Shown here: positions 1 to 6,636 of the stretch, in pieces
Position numbering within the stretch: position 1 is the stretch's first letter
Layout of the letters: each line of letters opens with the position of its first letter
Origin: a virus
Virus record (IMG/VR): IMGVR_UViG_3300044940_000039
Location: 1 to 26,151 of that record
Strand: one strand, 5' to 3'
Length of the DNA stretch: 26,151 nucleotides
Made by a program: the position numbers and the translations under genes
Notes under the pieces: generated by a model
Databases searched by the model: none
What the model saw: only the letters and a program-made list of their open reading frames with translations
Told to the model about the DNA's origin: nothing

Positions 1-1
1 G

Positions 2-130
2 GCCACGGCGACAGGAACCACAATCACAGCGGGCCGCCCGGCCGTCGCTGAGATCGGGCGTCTACCATCACCGCAGCCGGGGACGGTGTCCGAAATCCCC
101 GGCACTCAACTTTATCAAGAAAGGACATGA
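2..130 (+). CDS. Possible 3' end of an upstream plus-strand gene
   Basis: The frame beginning at base 2 is open from the window edge to a TGA at 128-130 and would encode about 42 residues ending in QLYQERT. The frame beginning at base 3 is also open, to a TGA at 135-137 that overlaps the next start as ATGA, but its product is rich in Arg and Ser. I cannot decide which, if either, is coding, and I recognise no domain. An AAAGGA sequence near 122-126 could be the ribosome binding site of the next gene. If neither frame is real, this stretch is the leader of the plus-strand operon, but I see no convincing promoter in it. Confidence 0.25.
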   Translation, partial: ATATGTTITAGRPAVAEIGRLPSPQPGTVSEIPGTQLYQERT

Positions 131-133
131 GCC

Positions 134-250
134 ATGACTAATCACAATCAACCCAACCGCCCCGTTGTCGCAGCCCTCGTGGTGGCCAGTGCTGCGACTG
201 TCGCGCTGGTCCTGGTCGGCTGGGCGATCTCACACTATCTGGTGCCCTGA
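134..250 (+). CDS. Small single-pass membrane peptide, 38 aa
   Basis: The frame starts at ATG 134 and encodes 38 residues. A polar, Asn-rich N-terminus of about 10 residues is followed by one hydrophobic helix (roughly residues 11-33, Val/Ala/Leu rich, then GWAI) and a short tail HYLVP. The TGA stop overlaps the ATG of the next gene by one base (TGATG), which suggests translational coupling. An AGGA-type ribosome binding site lies about 10 bases upstream. It is too short for family assignment. Small single-TM phage peptides include holin-like, pinholin and superinfection-exclusion proteins, but the sequence does not choose among these. It is the first gene of the only plus-strand cluster in the window. 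Confidence 0.55.
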   Translation: MTNHNQPNRPVVAALVVASAATVALVLVGWAISHYLVP

Positions 251-507
251 TGACCGCGGCACCCTACGCCACTCCAGGCCATACATCGGAGACCGCGCGG
301 GAACCACCCGAACAACACTGGGGAGCGATAGCAAAGCAAATCGGCACCAACGAGACCATGAACGAAGTCGCCCCTACCAGGGAGGAACTCGACACAAAAC
401 TTTTCGGTCGGGCCTACCCGGCGGCAGCAGACAGCGTTTTCTACTACCGTTTCACACCTGAATACGAACTCACCTTCCCTGAAGTCTCTGAAATGAGGAG
501 CGCCTGA
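250..507 (+). CDS. Hypothetical phage protein, 85 aa
   Basis: The 85-residue frame starts at ATG 250, overlapping the stop of the 38-aa membrane peptide by one base, and ends two bases before the next ATG. The protein is soluble-looking, with a Pro/Thr-rich N-terminus, an acidic middle (REELD) and an aromatic segment (FYYRFTPEYE). An internal ATG at 358 is an alternative start. Third-position GC is lower than in the minus-strand structural genes, which hints at a different origin or less constraint. I do not recognise a family. Support comes from the tight spacing on both sides. Confidence 0.55.
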   Translation: MTAAPYATPGHTSETAREPPEQHWGAIAKQIGTNETMNEVAPTREELDTKLFGRAYPAAADSVFYYRFTPEYELTFPEVSEMRSA

Positions 508-509
508 AG

Positions 510-746
510 ATGAAACTGCGCGAACTGATCAGGCTGCTGGAGCTGCACGCCGCGGCCCTCAGCGAGAACGCCAACGTCCAGATCGTCTATCCGATGGGCG
601 GGAAAAGTCAGGCCTACAGGCCCAAGGTGGGCCACGTCACCGGGATTGAGGTCTTCGGACTTTCCGGTGTTGGTCCGGAGACGTTGCGCATCAGGCTCAA
701 CTACGCGCGCGGCGGCGAGGGGCGCAGCGACGAGGGGCTCGGCTAG
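510..746 (+). CDS. Hypothetical phage protein, 78 aa
   Basis: This is the third gene of the plus-strand cluster. The ATG at 510 is preceded by AGGAG at a usable distance inside the end of the previous gene. It begins with an amphipathic helix (MKLRELIRLLELHAAALSE), continues with alternating strand-like segments (ANVQIVYPMG, GIEVFGLSG, LRIRLNYA) and ends in a Gly/Arg-rich tail. Third positions are strongly GC, as expected for a real gene here. No family is recognised. The gene converges on the minus-strand gene that ends at 800. The 53 bases between them show no clear intrinsic terminator, only weak short inverted repeats without a T-run. Confidence 0.7.
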   Translation: MKLRELIRLLELHAAALSENANVQIVYPMGGKSQAYRPKVGHVTGIEVFGLSGVGPETLRIRLNYARGGEGRSDEGLG

Positions 747-799
747 ACCACGCAGCCAGCGGCTCCAGGCACTGATCGTCGGTCAGCGGCGGGTCGGAA

Positions 800-1057
800 T
801 CAGTCGCCTGTCCCCAGGCTCATGCTGTCGTCGCCCAGCGCGAGCCGCTCCGAAAGCAAATCCTCGATCGCTTCGTTTTGCCAGGCGATGATCTGCCAGT
901 AGGCCTGGACGGACCGCGCAATCGCGGCCATCTGCCGCGTGCTGGCGTAGCGATCCGGCGGCCTGCCGGTGCGGAACGCGCGCACCATCTGCGCCGCCGC
1001 CTCGAAATCATCCGCGTGCCGGTCGCGGAATGCGTCGATTTCGCCGGCGGAAATCAC
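800..1057 (-). CDS. Hypothetical protein at the end of the lysis cassette
   Basis: This is the last gene of the long minus-strand transcription unit. I place the start at GTG 1057, which overlaps the stop of the outer spanin as GTGA; an in-frame GTG at 1066 is the alternative. The roughly 85-residue product is helical and charged, with an AFRDRHADDFEAAAQMVRAF stretch and a later segment QAYWQIIAWQNEAIEDLLSE. There is no signal peptide or membrane helix. Position after the spanins suggests an accessory late protein, but no function can be assigned. The frame is GC3-rich and ends at TGA 800-802, facing the plus-strand genes. Confidence 0.72.
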   Translation of the reverse strand: MISAGEIDAFRDRHADDFEAAAQMVRAFRTGRPPDRYASTRQMAAIARSVQAYWQIIAWQNEAIEDLLSERLALGDDSMSLGTGD

Positions 1058-1260
1058 CGCTGGCACCCCGCGTCGTAGCCGATCACCACGTCGGTCCCCG
1101 CCTCGCCCACGGGGTCCGGCGTCTCAGGATGCGCCAGCAGCGCATGCTCCAGGGACGCAACCGGCGACCGCAGCCCCTCACAGACAGCATCAGGGCTGGC
1201 GACGGTTACGCAGCCGCTTGCGCCAGTCAGAGCCAGAAGCCCGAGAATCCTCGATCGCAT
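1054..1260 (-). CDS. Rz1-like outer-membrane spanin lipoprotein
   Basis: The 68-residue product has a short basic N-terminus (MRSR), a hydrophobic stretch ILGLLALTG and a lipobox-like ASGC ending at Cys17. It would therefore be processed to an outer-membrane lipoprotein of about 52 residues, with several prolines (HPETPDP). The gene begins inside the preceding inner-spanin gene, overlapping it by about 70 bases in another frame. This is the classic nested Rz/Rz1 layout in which inner and outer spanins span the periplasm and fuse the membranes in the last step of lysis. Position -3 of the lipobox is Ala rather than the more usual Leu, so lipidation is likely but not certain. Confidence 0.75.
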   Translation of the reverse strand: MRSRILGLLALTGASGCVTVASPDAVCEGLRSPVASLEHALLAHPETPDPVGEAGTDVVIGYDAGCQR

Positions 1261-1429
1261 CGGCGATCTCCTTTCGTGTCCGCGCGTCGGCCTCGGCCTT
1301 CCGCGCCGCCTGCCTGGCGCGCTCGTCTCTCACGGCATCCCGCCGCAGCCACACCGCGCACACCAGGGCCAGGACAATCAGGACGACGACGGCGAGGATT
1401 ACCCCCGCCGCCAGCAGTTGCGCCCACAT
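1190..1429 (-). CDS. Rz-like inner-membrane spanin
   Basis: The 79-residue product has one N-terminal transmembrane helix (about residues 5-28, AAGVILAVVVLIVLALVCAV) followed by a highly charged helical region (RDAVRDERARQAARKAEADARTR) suited to a periplasmic coiled coil. This is the organisation of i-spanins. It lies directly after the holin-like gene and its 3' third overlaps the lipoprotein gene in a different frame, so the two form a spanin pair. The start at ATG 1429 follows the stop of the upstream gene by a few bases. Sequence families of spanins are poorly conserved, so the call rests on topology and context. Confidence 0.77.
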   Translation of the reverse strand: MWAQLLAAGVILAVVVLIVLALVCAVWLRRDAVRDERARQAARKAEADARTRKEIADAIEDSRASGSDWRKRLRNRRQP

Positions 1430-1432
1430 GGA

Positions 1433-1639
1433 TCACCCGATCCGCTTGGTCGCGGTCACGCGGCCCCAGATCGCCAGCAGACCGCCGATGGCCATCACGA
1501 TCCGCTCGACCAGCTCGACCACCGACGCCTGGTCTTCGGCGCTGAACGTGTAGCCGAACAGCCCGGCGACGGCGGCCACGACGACCAGCAGGCCGCCCCA
1601 CACGGTTTTGGAGGCGAGAATTCCCTTCGTTCCTTCCAT
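1433..1639 (-). CDS. Holin-like small membrane protein
   Basis: The 68-residue product has two hydrophobic segments: about residues 13-31 (VWGGLLVVVAAVAGLFGY) and 48-59 (IVMAIGGLLAIWG). An acidic connector (SAEDQASVVELVERI) separates them and a basic tail (RVTATKRIG) closes the protein. Similar small proteins beginning with a SKTVWG-type segment and ending GRVxATK are common beside amidases in phages and are annotated as holin-family or hypothetical membrane proteins. Its place between the amidase and the spanins fits a holin that times lysis by opening the inner membrane. Two other membrane proteins nearby (2174-2479 and 2531-2788) are competing candidates. Confidence 0.75.
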   Translation of the reverse strand: MEGTKGILASKTVWGGLLVVVAAVAGLFGYTFSAEDQASVVELVERIVMAIGGLLAIWGRVTATKRIG

Positions 1640-1682
1640 CTCATGCTCCTGCGTTGGGAATGCCGCCCACCCGGCGGCGGGG

Positions 1683-2165
1683 TTACAGCGCGGCTGCGAT
1701 CAGCGCGCGAATCCGGTCGCCGACCTCCACCGGATCGCCCGGGCGGTCCATGCCAGGCAGCCAGCAGATGTCCCATTTGCCGCGCTGCGGAATCTTCAGC
1801 GTCGGCTGCACCTCGGCGTGCGACAGGACCGTTGTCCGGGTCACAGGGATCCGATATTCCCGCGCCAGTGCAGCGCAGAGCCGGACCAGCTCCGACACCT
1901 GCGCCGGCGTGATCGGGAATTTCCCCGCGTTGAACGGGCGCTCCACGGCGCCCGCCATCGCGGCCAGCGCGACGCCAATCGACCCGGTGTTGCAGCCGCG
2001 CGTGTGCGCTGCGTAGGCCCCCGGTTTCGGCTTCTCGTTCGCACTGATCGGGAAGCGGCCGGGGTGCACACGCCCGGCGCCGTCGATCACCCGGTGATAG
2101 TGCGTCAGATCCAGACCGGTCGGCGTGTGCGTTCCCCCGGTCCAGTGCAGGATGATGCGCTGCAT
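1683..2165 (-). CDS. N-acetylmuramoyl-L-alanine amidase (endolysin)
   Basis: This 160-residue single-domain protein matches the Amidase_2/PGRP fold, which cleaves the amide bond between N-acetylmuramic acid and L-alanine. Visible signatures are the N-terminal zinc-ligand histidine in IILHWTGG, the AHTRGCNTGSIGVAL segment typical of the family, and the C-terminal SHAEV ... GKWDICWLPG segment that carries the remaining ligand and catalytic positions. There is no signal peptide, so export probably depends on a holin. I prefer ATG 2165, with a GAGG ribosome site upstream; a GTG at 2177 overlapping the previous stop as GTGA would add four residues. It lies in the lysis cassette between a membrane protein and the holin-like gene. 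Confidence 0.9.
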   Translation of the reverse strand: MQRIILHWTGGTHTPTGLDLTHYHRVIDGAGRVHPGRFPISANEKPKPGAYAAHTRGCNTGSIGVALAAMAGAVERPFNAGKFPITPAQVSELVRLCAALAREYRIPVTRTTVLSHAEVQPTLKIPQRGKWDICWLPGMDRPGDPVEVGDRIRALIAAAL

Positions 2166-2173
2166 TCCGGCCC

Positions 2174-2479
2174 TCACTTGGGCTGACCATTGGAAATGGC
2201 GCGCAGGATCGCGTTCGTCTCGCGCTGCACCAGTTTCAGCTCGTCAAGACTTTCCTTGATCCCGTCCAGCCTCGCCGCCATCGACGATTGGCTGTTTTCG
2301 ACCGACCGCAGGCGAATGTCCGACCCGACCGCCGCCGCCTCCATTTTCGACAGCCGCGCGTCGATATGGTCTACGGACCCGCTCAGCTCGCCCCACGCGA
2401 CCGCCATCGCGACGGCCATCGCAGCCAGCGGGATCAGCGTGCCGAGGTTGAATTCGAACTTCATCTGCGGGCCGGGCAT
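2174..2479 (-). CDS. Membrane-anchored coiled-coil protein, possible holin
   Basis: The 101-residue product has one transmembrane helix near the N-terminus (about residues 13-30, GTLIPLAAMAVAMAVAWG) followed by a long heptad-like region (VDHIDARLSKMEAAA ... ARLDGIKESLDELKLVQ) to the C-terminus. ATG 2479 is preceded by AGGA at seven bases; the in-frame ATG at 2464 is less well placed. It overlaps the amidase region by GTGA if the amidase uses its upstream start. Phage proteins of this one-TM plus coiled-coil design adjacent to an endolysin are often annotated as holin-like or as DUF2730-type hypotheticals. The function is therefore inferred from location only. Confidence 0.75.
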   Translation of the reverse strand: MPGPQMKFEFNLGTLIPLAAMAVAMAVAWGELSGSVDHIDARLSKMEAAAVGSDIRLRSVENSQSSMAARLDGIKESLDELKLVQRETNAILRAISNGQPK

Positions 2480-2530
2480 TGTCTGGTCCTGGGTAGGTGT
2501 GGCAACGGGAGTGGTGTCGTCGGACGGCGG

Positions 2531-2788
2531 TCAGCAGTCTGCCTCGATGTAGTGGCTGACGACAGCCATGCCGATGACCGACGAGGTGCCGCCCACGCTG
2601 AAATAACTGCAGGGCGCCAGCAACTGCGTCGCGGCCGGAATGTCGGTCGTGACCGTTCCCGTCGCCACCGCGCCCAGCATAACACCAACCGCTCCGATAG
2701 TCAGCACCACTCCTGCACCGGTGCGCGCGACCAGACCCTCGACCAGCGCCTGCAATCGGGCTATCTGTGCGTTTTCTCGCGGAGTCAC
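2531..2788 (-). CDS. Small membrane protein of the tail/lysis junction
   Basis: The 85-residue product starts at GTG 2788 with a short helical segment (NAQIARLQALVEGLVA) followed by a hydrophobic segment (GAGVVLTIGAVGVMLGAVATG, about residues 24-44) and a mixed C-terminal part ending SHYIEADC. It lies between the last fibre-like gene and the coiled-coil membrane protein. I recognise no family. It may be another lysis-related membrane protein or a minor virion protein. The Cys pair (one mid-protein, one at the very C-terminus) is visible but of unknown meaning. Confidence 0.7.
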   Translation of the reverse strand: MTPRENAQIARLQALVEGLVARTGAGVVLTIGAVGVMLGAVATGTVTTDIPAATQLLAPCSYFSVGGTSSVIGMAVVSHYIEADC

Positions 2789-2799
2789 GGTGCCTTGCC

Positions 2800-3507
2800 T
2801 CAGATGCGCAATATCGACCCGCCTATCGCCAGAACCGTCGATCCTGCTCGGAGAAGCCGCGGCGATCCACCGACCGGAAGCGAAAACGAAATCGCCGCCA
2901 GCATGTCATTGACATAAAACCCGCTCGTCCAGGTTGCAGTAATCGTCCTGCCGGTCTCGGCGGCCAGATCGTGGTCCGACGCGCCTGAGACCGAGTAGTT
3001 GTTCCAGACAGACGCCACGTCGAAGTCCTCGGTGGCGAGGCCGCCCCACGTCACGGAGCCGGCAGAGTACTGGCGCTGGGTTATGGCCAGCACGTTCCCG
3101 CCGTCCGGGATATCGAGGCTGACCGAAAACGTATCGCCCGACTCCGTAAAACTGGCCGCGCTGTCGTGGTAGGTTGGCTCGCCATCGCAGACCGCGACGA
3201 ACACGAGGGTGTCGTAAACCCAGGCGGTGTGAGTCAACACGATGTCAGCCGTCGAGCCGGAAGCAATCGCCACGCGCCAGAACGAGACAATCGGGGACAA
3301 TCCGCTATTGAATTCGCTGCTGATCCGCTCCGCCGACTCGCCCCCAACCGTCACGGCGCTGAGCGACCGACCCGATTCCGTGGCGGTGACGCAGCAGAGG
3401 ATCAGCCAGCGGTCCGCACTCGGCGTGCCGATGTCCACGCCGGTGTGGGTATGAGTTGGACTGTAAGCGGCATGAAAGCTGTAGGAGAACCACGGCGCGG
3501 CATGCAT
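2800..3507 (-). CDS. Putative tail appendage or minor tail protein
   Basis: The 235-residue protein lies three bases after the large tail fibre. It consists mainly of short beta-strand-like segments rich in Ser, Thr, Val and Gly (for example AVTVGGESAER, GDTFSVSLDIPDGG, GRTITATWTSG). This resembles the beta-sandwich or adhesin-like proteins found at the tips of siphovirus tails. There is no enzyme motif, signal peptide or clear coiled coil. Context (immediately downstream of the fibre, upstream of the lysis genes) suggests a secreted-side virion component or receptor-binding accessory. That role is an inference from composition and neighbourhood. Confidence 0.82.
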   Translation of the reverse strand: MHAAPWFSYSFHAAYSPTHTHTGVDIGTPSADRWLILCCVTATESGRSLSAVTVGGESAERISSEFNSGLSPIVSFWRVAIASGSTADIVLTHTAWVYDTLVFVAVCDGEPTYHDSAASFTESGDTFSVSLDIPDGGNVLAITQRQYSAGSVTWGGLATEDFDVASVWNNYSVSGASDHDLAAETGRTITATWTSGFYVNDMLAAISFSLPVGGSPRLLRAGSTVLAIGGSILRI

Positions 3508-3510
3508 CGC

Positions 3511-6162
3511 TCACCCCCTCGCCCTGTTGAACCCGGCTACCGTGCCGATGCCCAGCATGTAGAGGATGCCAATTTCGACGTCCGTCGTGCTGGCCTCGGT
3601 CGCCACGATCCCGGCGCCGAAACCCTGCGCAGACGTGGCAGGAATGTTGCTCGTGATCGTCACGTCGAACACCGTTGACGTGCCGGCGCCTTGATAGACG
3701 CGGAAGCGAACCTCTGTTCCCGCCGCGTTGCTCTCGATGTCGAAAACATAGGGCGTGTCGAGGATGAGGTTCAAAGACCCGGCAGTAGTGCGGATGGAGT
3801 TGCTCGCGGTCTTGGCAACGAGCGCGTCTCCGATTGCCTCGAAATACGCACCGTCCGTAGCGTCCGCGCTGGATTCCGTATCGAGAAACCCCATTCGCAC
3901 GGTCCTGCCCGTAAACGCCGTTCGCCACAGGAATGAACACCGGAACTTGTAGGGAACGACACCGAAATACATCCCCGTTGGACTGGAGGTCTGATAGCGA
4001 TATCCGCCGTTCTCCGTAGTGCCGGACCGCAGGAACACACCGTTCTGGTTGTAGCCAAACACTGCTGCGCTGGGGATCGCCGCTGTGTTGGTACCGCCGC
4101 TGACCGCCGCACCCACGAAGACCGCACTGCCGCCGACGTTGTTGCTGCCGAACCAATCTTCTGACCAGTAATCCCAATTGCCGAGCGCAGCAACGCCGCC
4201 GGTAGCCGAGAGCGTGGTGCCGGAGAGGGACAGGCCGGATCCGACTTCCAGCCAAGCCATGCCGGACGCCGACTGATCGTAAAACAGGATGCGGTCCGCG
4301 CCGGGCACAGTCAGGTCGGTCGCGCCGTCCAGCGTCACCCCGTTCAGGTCAATTGCATCGACGTGCGCGGCCGCGAACCTGTTGGCCGAGGAACCCAGAT
4401 TGCGCGTGCCGTCTGCGTCGGGCACGATGTTCGCGTCAACCGGGTCGCTCCACGAGATGCCGCCCCCGCCGCCCGGCGGCGAAGCCCAGGTTCCATCGGC
4501 CCGCAGGAAATTCGTCGTGCCACCACCGGACGCAGGCACAAGGCCCTTGAGCGACGAGGTGAACGTGTCCAGAAGCGCGGTTGCCTGCGCCCCGGTCAGA
4601 TCCTCGGGGTCGCCCGTGCCTGCGCTGGCTCGCCCCTTGATCGTGCCGGTGGCCATGCCGGCCAGCTTCGCATTGGTCACGGCACCGGCGGCAATGGTGG
4701 TCGCGCCGTCGCCGACGCTCGTCACGTCTCCGGTGTGGTTGGGGTGGCTGTAGTTGTTCGCCCCATTGGCCACCCCGTCCAGCTTGGTCTTGTCGGCGGC
4801 GGACATGAACCCTGCGACCGAGGTCGTTGCCTCCGCGTGCAGTGCTCCGCCGCCTCTGTTGCCGTGGGATGTGTCGGTGAACCGTGCTGCCGGAAGGGTG
4901 CCCGTGGTCAGATCGCTGGCCGAGCCACTGGTAGCCACTGCGGCAAGCCCGGTGATCGTCGAGGCGGGCTGGGTGCCGGTATGCGTCGCCCGATCCCGCA
5001 GCGCCGCATCCGAGGCATTCGCGGTCGCTCCATCCGCCACATTCAGGATGGCCCGCGCCTGGGCCGGGGTCAGCACTTCCGGCGCTCCGGTTCCAGCACT
5101 GTCGCGTCCCAGGAAGCTGTCGGTGGGCACGTCAGCAAGCTTGCTCAGCGTCACGGCACCTGCATCGATCGTCCAGACCGTGCCAGAGCCAGACACCGTT
5201 ATGTCGCCCTTGTCGCCGTCGCTGACTCCGCCGCCGCCGCCGGCAGGAGGCGCTGCCCACACCCCGTCCGCGCGCAGGAAATTCGTCGTTCCGCCCCCGG
5301 ATGCGGGGGCAAGGCCCTTCGCGCTCGCGGTGAAGGTATCAAGCAGCGCCGTCTGCGCCGCGGCATCGGCGGACGTGAGAATGGCGCGGCCTGCGGCAGT
5401 GCTGTCAGATATATCTGCCGCTACGTGCTGGTGCGCCTGCGGCGGGAACGTCGTGGGTCTGCCCGTCAGGTCGCTCCACGCCCCACTCGTTGCGATCGCC
5501 GCCAGCCCGGTAATCGTCGAGGCCGGCTGCGTGCCGGTATGCGTGGCGCGATCCCTGAGCGCTGCGTCAGTTGCGTTTGCCGTCGCTCCGGGCTCGATCG
5601 AATCAAGCTTGGATTTGTCCGCCGCACTCAGAAACCCGCTCTGCGTCGTCGTGGCAGTAGCGTGCAGACTGCCGCCGCCGCGTGCGCCGTGCGAACCGTC
5701 GTCGAATCTGGCGGCTGGAATCGTCCCGCTCGACAGATCGCTGGCCGAGCCACTGGTGGCGATCGGCGCGAACGCAGGCGCGCTCACCACGTCACCCCAC
5801 GGTATCGGGTCACCGGGCTGCAGTGCTGTCTCAGCGAGTGCGCCCTGCGCCGCCGTGGCTCGCGCGTCAAGAGCCGACTGCAAATCGATCTGATCAGACA
5901 GAGTGCCGGTTATCGCGCCCCAGACAGCTCCGCCGCCGCCTCCCGGCGCAGCGACCCAACCGGTGTCGTAATCGGTTGCGCTCAGTTTTGTCAGAACTGT
6001 TCCGACCCCGCCGCCTGGCGGGACGCCGACGCCTGGCGGCCCCTGGATACCGACTTCGGATATCAATACGTTGTACGGAGCGCAGGTGGCCTGCACCACG
6101 TATTGCACAGTGCCGGACACTGTCACTGTCGGCCCGGATACGATATTGACTTCGACGCGCAT
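3511..6162 (-). CDS. Large tail fibre / receptor-binding protein with internal repeats
   Basis: The 883-residue protein is the largest in the window. Residues 37-55 contain a short collagen-like stretch (GIQGPPGVGVPPGGGVG). Residues about 75-570 form a repetitive shaft: modules with SGSASDL, PAARF, SHG.RGGG, AADK.KLD, DAALRDRATHTGTQPAS and LLDTFT recur, separated by Gly-runs. Residues about 665-883 form a non-repetitive beta-rich domain (YFGVVPYKFRCSFLWR, RMGFLDTESS, DGAYFEAIGD) that resembles jelly-roll head domains of phage fibres and probably binds the host receptor. The start overlaps the previous stop by one base (TGATG). No reverse transcriptase or variable-repeat cassette is present, so diversity-generating retroelement control is not indicated. 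Confidence 0.93.
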   Translation of the reverse strand: MRVEVNIVSGPTVTVSGTVQYVVQATCAPYNVLISEVGIQGPPGVGVPPGGGVGTVLTKLSATDYDTGWVAAPGGGGGAVWGAITGTLSDQIDLQSALDARATAAQGALAETALQPGDPIPWGDVVSAPAFAPIATSGSASDLSSGTIPAARFDDGSHGARGGGSLHATATTTQSGFLSAADKSKLDSIEPGATANATDAALRDRATHTGTQPASTITGLAAIATSGAWSDLTGRPTTFPPQAHQHVAADISDSTAAGRAILTSADAAAQTALLDTFTASAKGLAPASGGGTTNFLRADGVWAAPPAGGGGGVSDGDKGDITVSGSGTVWTIDAGAVTLSKLADVPTDSFLGRDSAGTGAPEVLTPAQARAILNVADGATANASDAALRDRATHTGTQPASTITGLAAVATSGSASDLTTGTLPAARFTDTSHGNRGGGALHAEATTSVAGFMSAADKTKLDGVANGANNYSHPNHTGDVTSVGDGATTIAAGAVTNAKLAGMATGTIKGRASAGTGDPEDLTGAQATALLDTFTSSLKGLVPASGGGTTNFLRADGTWASPPGGGGGISWSDPVDANIVPDADGTRNLGSSANRFAAAHVDAIDLNGVTLDGATDLTVPGADRILFYDQSASGMAWLEVGSGLSLSGTTLSATGGVAALGNWDYWSEDWFGSNNVGGSAVFVGAAVSGGTNTAAIPSAAVFGYNQNGVFLRSGTTENGGYRYQTSSPTGMYFGVVPYKFRCSFLWRTAFTGRTVRMGFLDTESSADATDGAYFEAIGDALVAKTASNSIRTTAGSLNLILDTPYVFDIESNAAGTEVRFRVYQGAGTSTVFDVTITSNIPATSAQGFGAGIVATEASTTDVEIGILYMLGIGTVAGFNRARG
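4474..5754 (-). repeat. Duplicated modules within the tail-fibre gene
   Basis: Three protein modules each occur twice inside the fibre shaft. DNA positions are 5602-5754 and 4777-4929 (SGSASDL to AADK.KLD), 5461-5583 and 4900-5022 (DAALRDRATHTGTQPAS to SDLT), and 5248-5343 and 4474-4572 (LLDTFT to the Gly-run). The order differs between the copies: the first array reads B-A-C and the second A-B-C with A and B overlapping. By eye the DNA copies are roughly 80 percent identical, with short perfectly conserved stretches. This fits an older duplication or recombination between related fibre modules rather than a recent tandem duplication. Confidence 0.85.
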
Positions 6163-6464
6163 CAGACAACTGTCAGGACGAATTGTGGCAGCGCGAGGCT
6201 GTCGGTGGGGCTGTTCAGCTGCAGCCTGAACCAGTATCTGCCGATACTGAGTGGGGTCGATCCGTCGATCGTGATAGCTATCACTCCACTCGACGGCGCG
6301 GTTATCTGCGCGCTGATTCTGCCAACCAGCGGCTGCGCCAGGTCGAACAGATTTGTGGTCCAGCCGGTCAGATCCAGCGGGCCACTTGTGTCGGATATCG
6401 TGATCGACAGACGGACGTCCGATCCGCTAGGCGCGCAGATCTCGGTTGCAGGTGAGCAGCTCAT
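6162..6464 (-). CDS. Small beta-rich protein preceding the fibre
   Basis: The 100-residue protein is composed of alternating polar/hydrophobic strand segments (VRLSITISDTSG, LDLTGWTTNL, GVIAITIDGS, IGRYWFRLQL, LPQFVLTVV). It looks like a single Ig-like or BppU-N-like beta-sandwich domain, as seen in proteins that attach fibres to the baseplate. It overlaps the upstream 48-aa gene by ATGA and the fibre gene by one base, so the three are probably translated together. Two cysteines lie near the N-terminus (CSPATEIC). A baseplate adaptor role is inferred from size, fold-like pattern and position. Confidence 0.82.
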   Translation of the reverse strand: MSCSPATEICAPSGSDVRLSITISDTSGPLDLTGWTTNLFDLAQPLVGRISAQITAPSSGVIAITIDGSTPLSIGRYWFRLQLNSPTDSLALPQFVLTVV

Positions 6465-6607
6465 GGCGCGCCCCCGAAAATCTTGAGGTGCGAACGGATT
6501 GCAGGGGCGGTCCAGTCCTGGCCGTGGTTGATGAGGATCGCGGCGCCTGCGCCGGTCATGCCCGCTACACCGTCCGTCGCCCTTCTCATTCCTGTCTCAC
6601 TTTTCAT
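6461..6607 (-). CDS. Small hypothetical phage protein, 48 aa
   Basis: The 48-residue frame starts at ATG 6607 and stops at TGA 6461-6463, overlapping the next start as ATGA. The product has a basic N-terminus, a Gly/Ala-rich segment with modest hydrophobicity (GVAGMTGAGAAILIN) and the motif DWTAPAIRSHLKIFGG. The ribosome site upstream of 6607 is weak. In-frame ATGs at 6589 and 6559 are alternatives. The exact four-base overlap is the main support. I do not recognise a family and cannot assign a role beyond probable membership of the tail-fibre operon. Confidence 0.6.
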   Translation of the reverse strand: MKSETGMRRATDGVAGMTGAGAAILINHGQDWTAPAIRSHLKIFGGAP

Positions 6608-6636
6608 TTTTCTGCATTTGTTTCTCGTGGTTGCAA

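Noticed and set aside
747-799. Bidirectional terminator between the convergent gene sets
   Set aside because: Only short weak inverted repeats are present, with no T-run on either strand.
3511-6162. Diversity-generating retroelement acting on the fibre
   Set aside because: No reverse transcriptase gene, and the repeats are shaft modules rather than a template/variable pair at the 3' end of the gene.
4363-6486. A 707-codon plus-strand open frame opposite the tail fibre
   Set aside because: Antisense frames stay open in GC-rich coding DNA. The product is Arg/Gly/His-rich without domains, and the minus-strand fibre has clear motifs.
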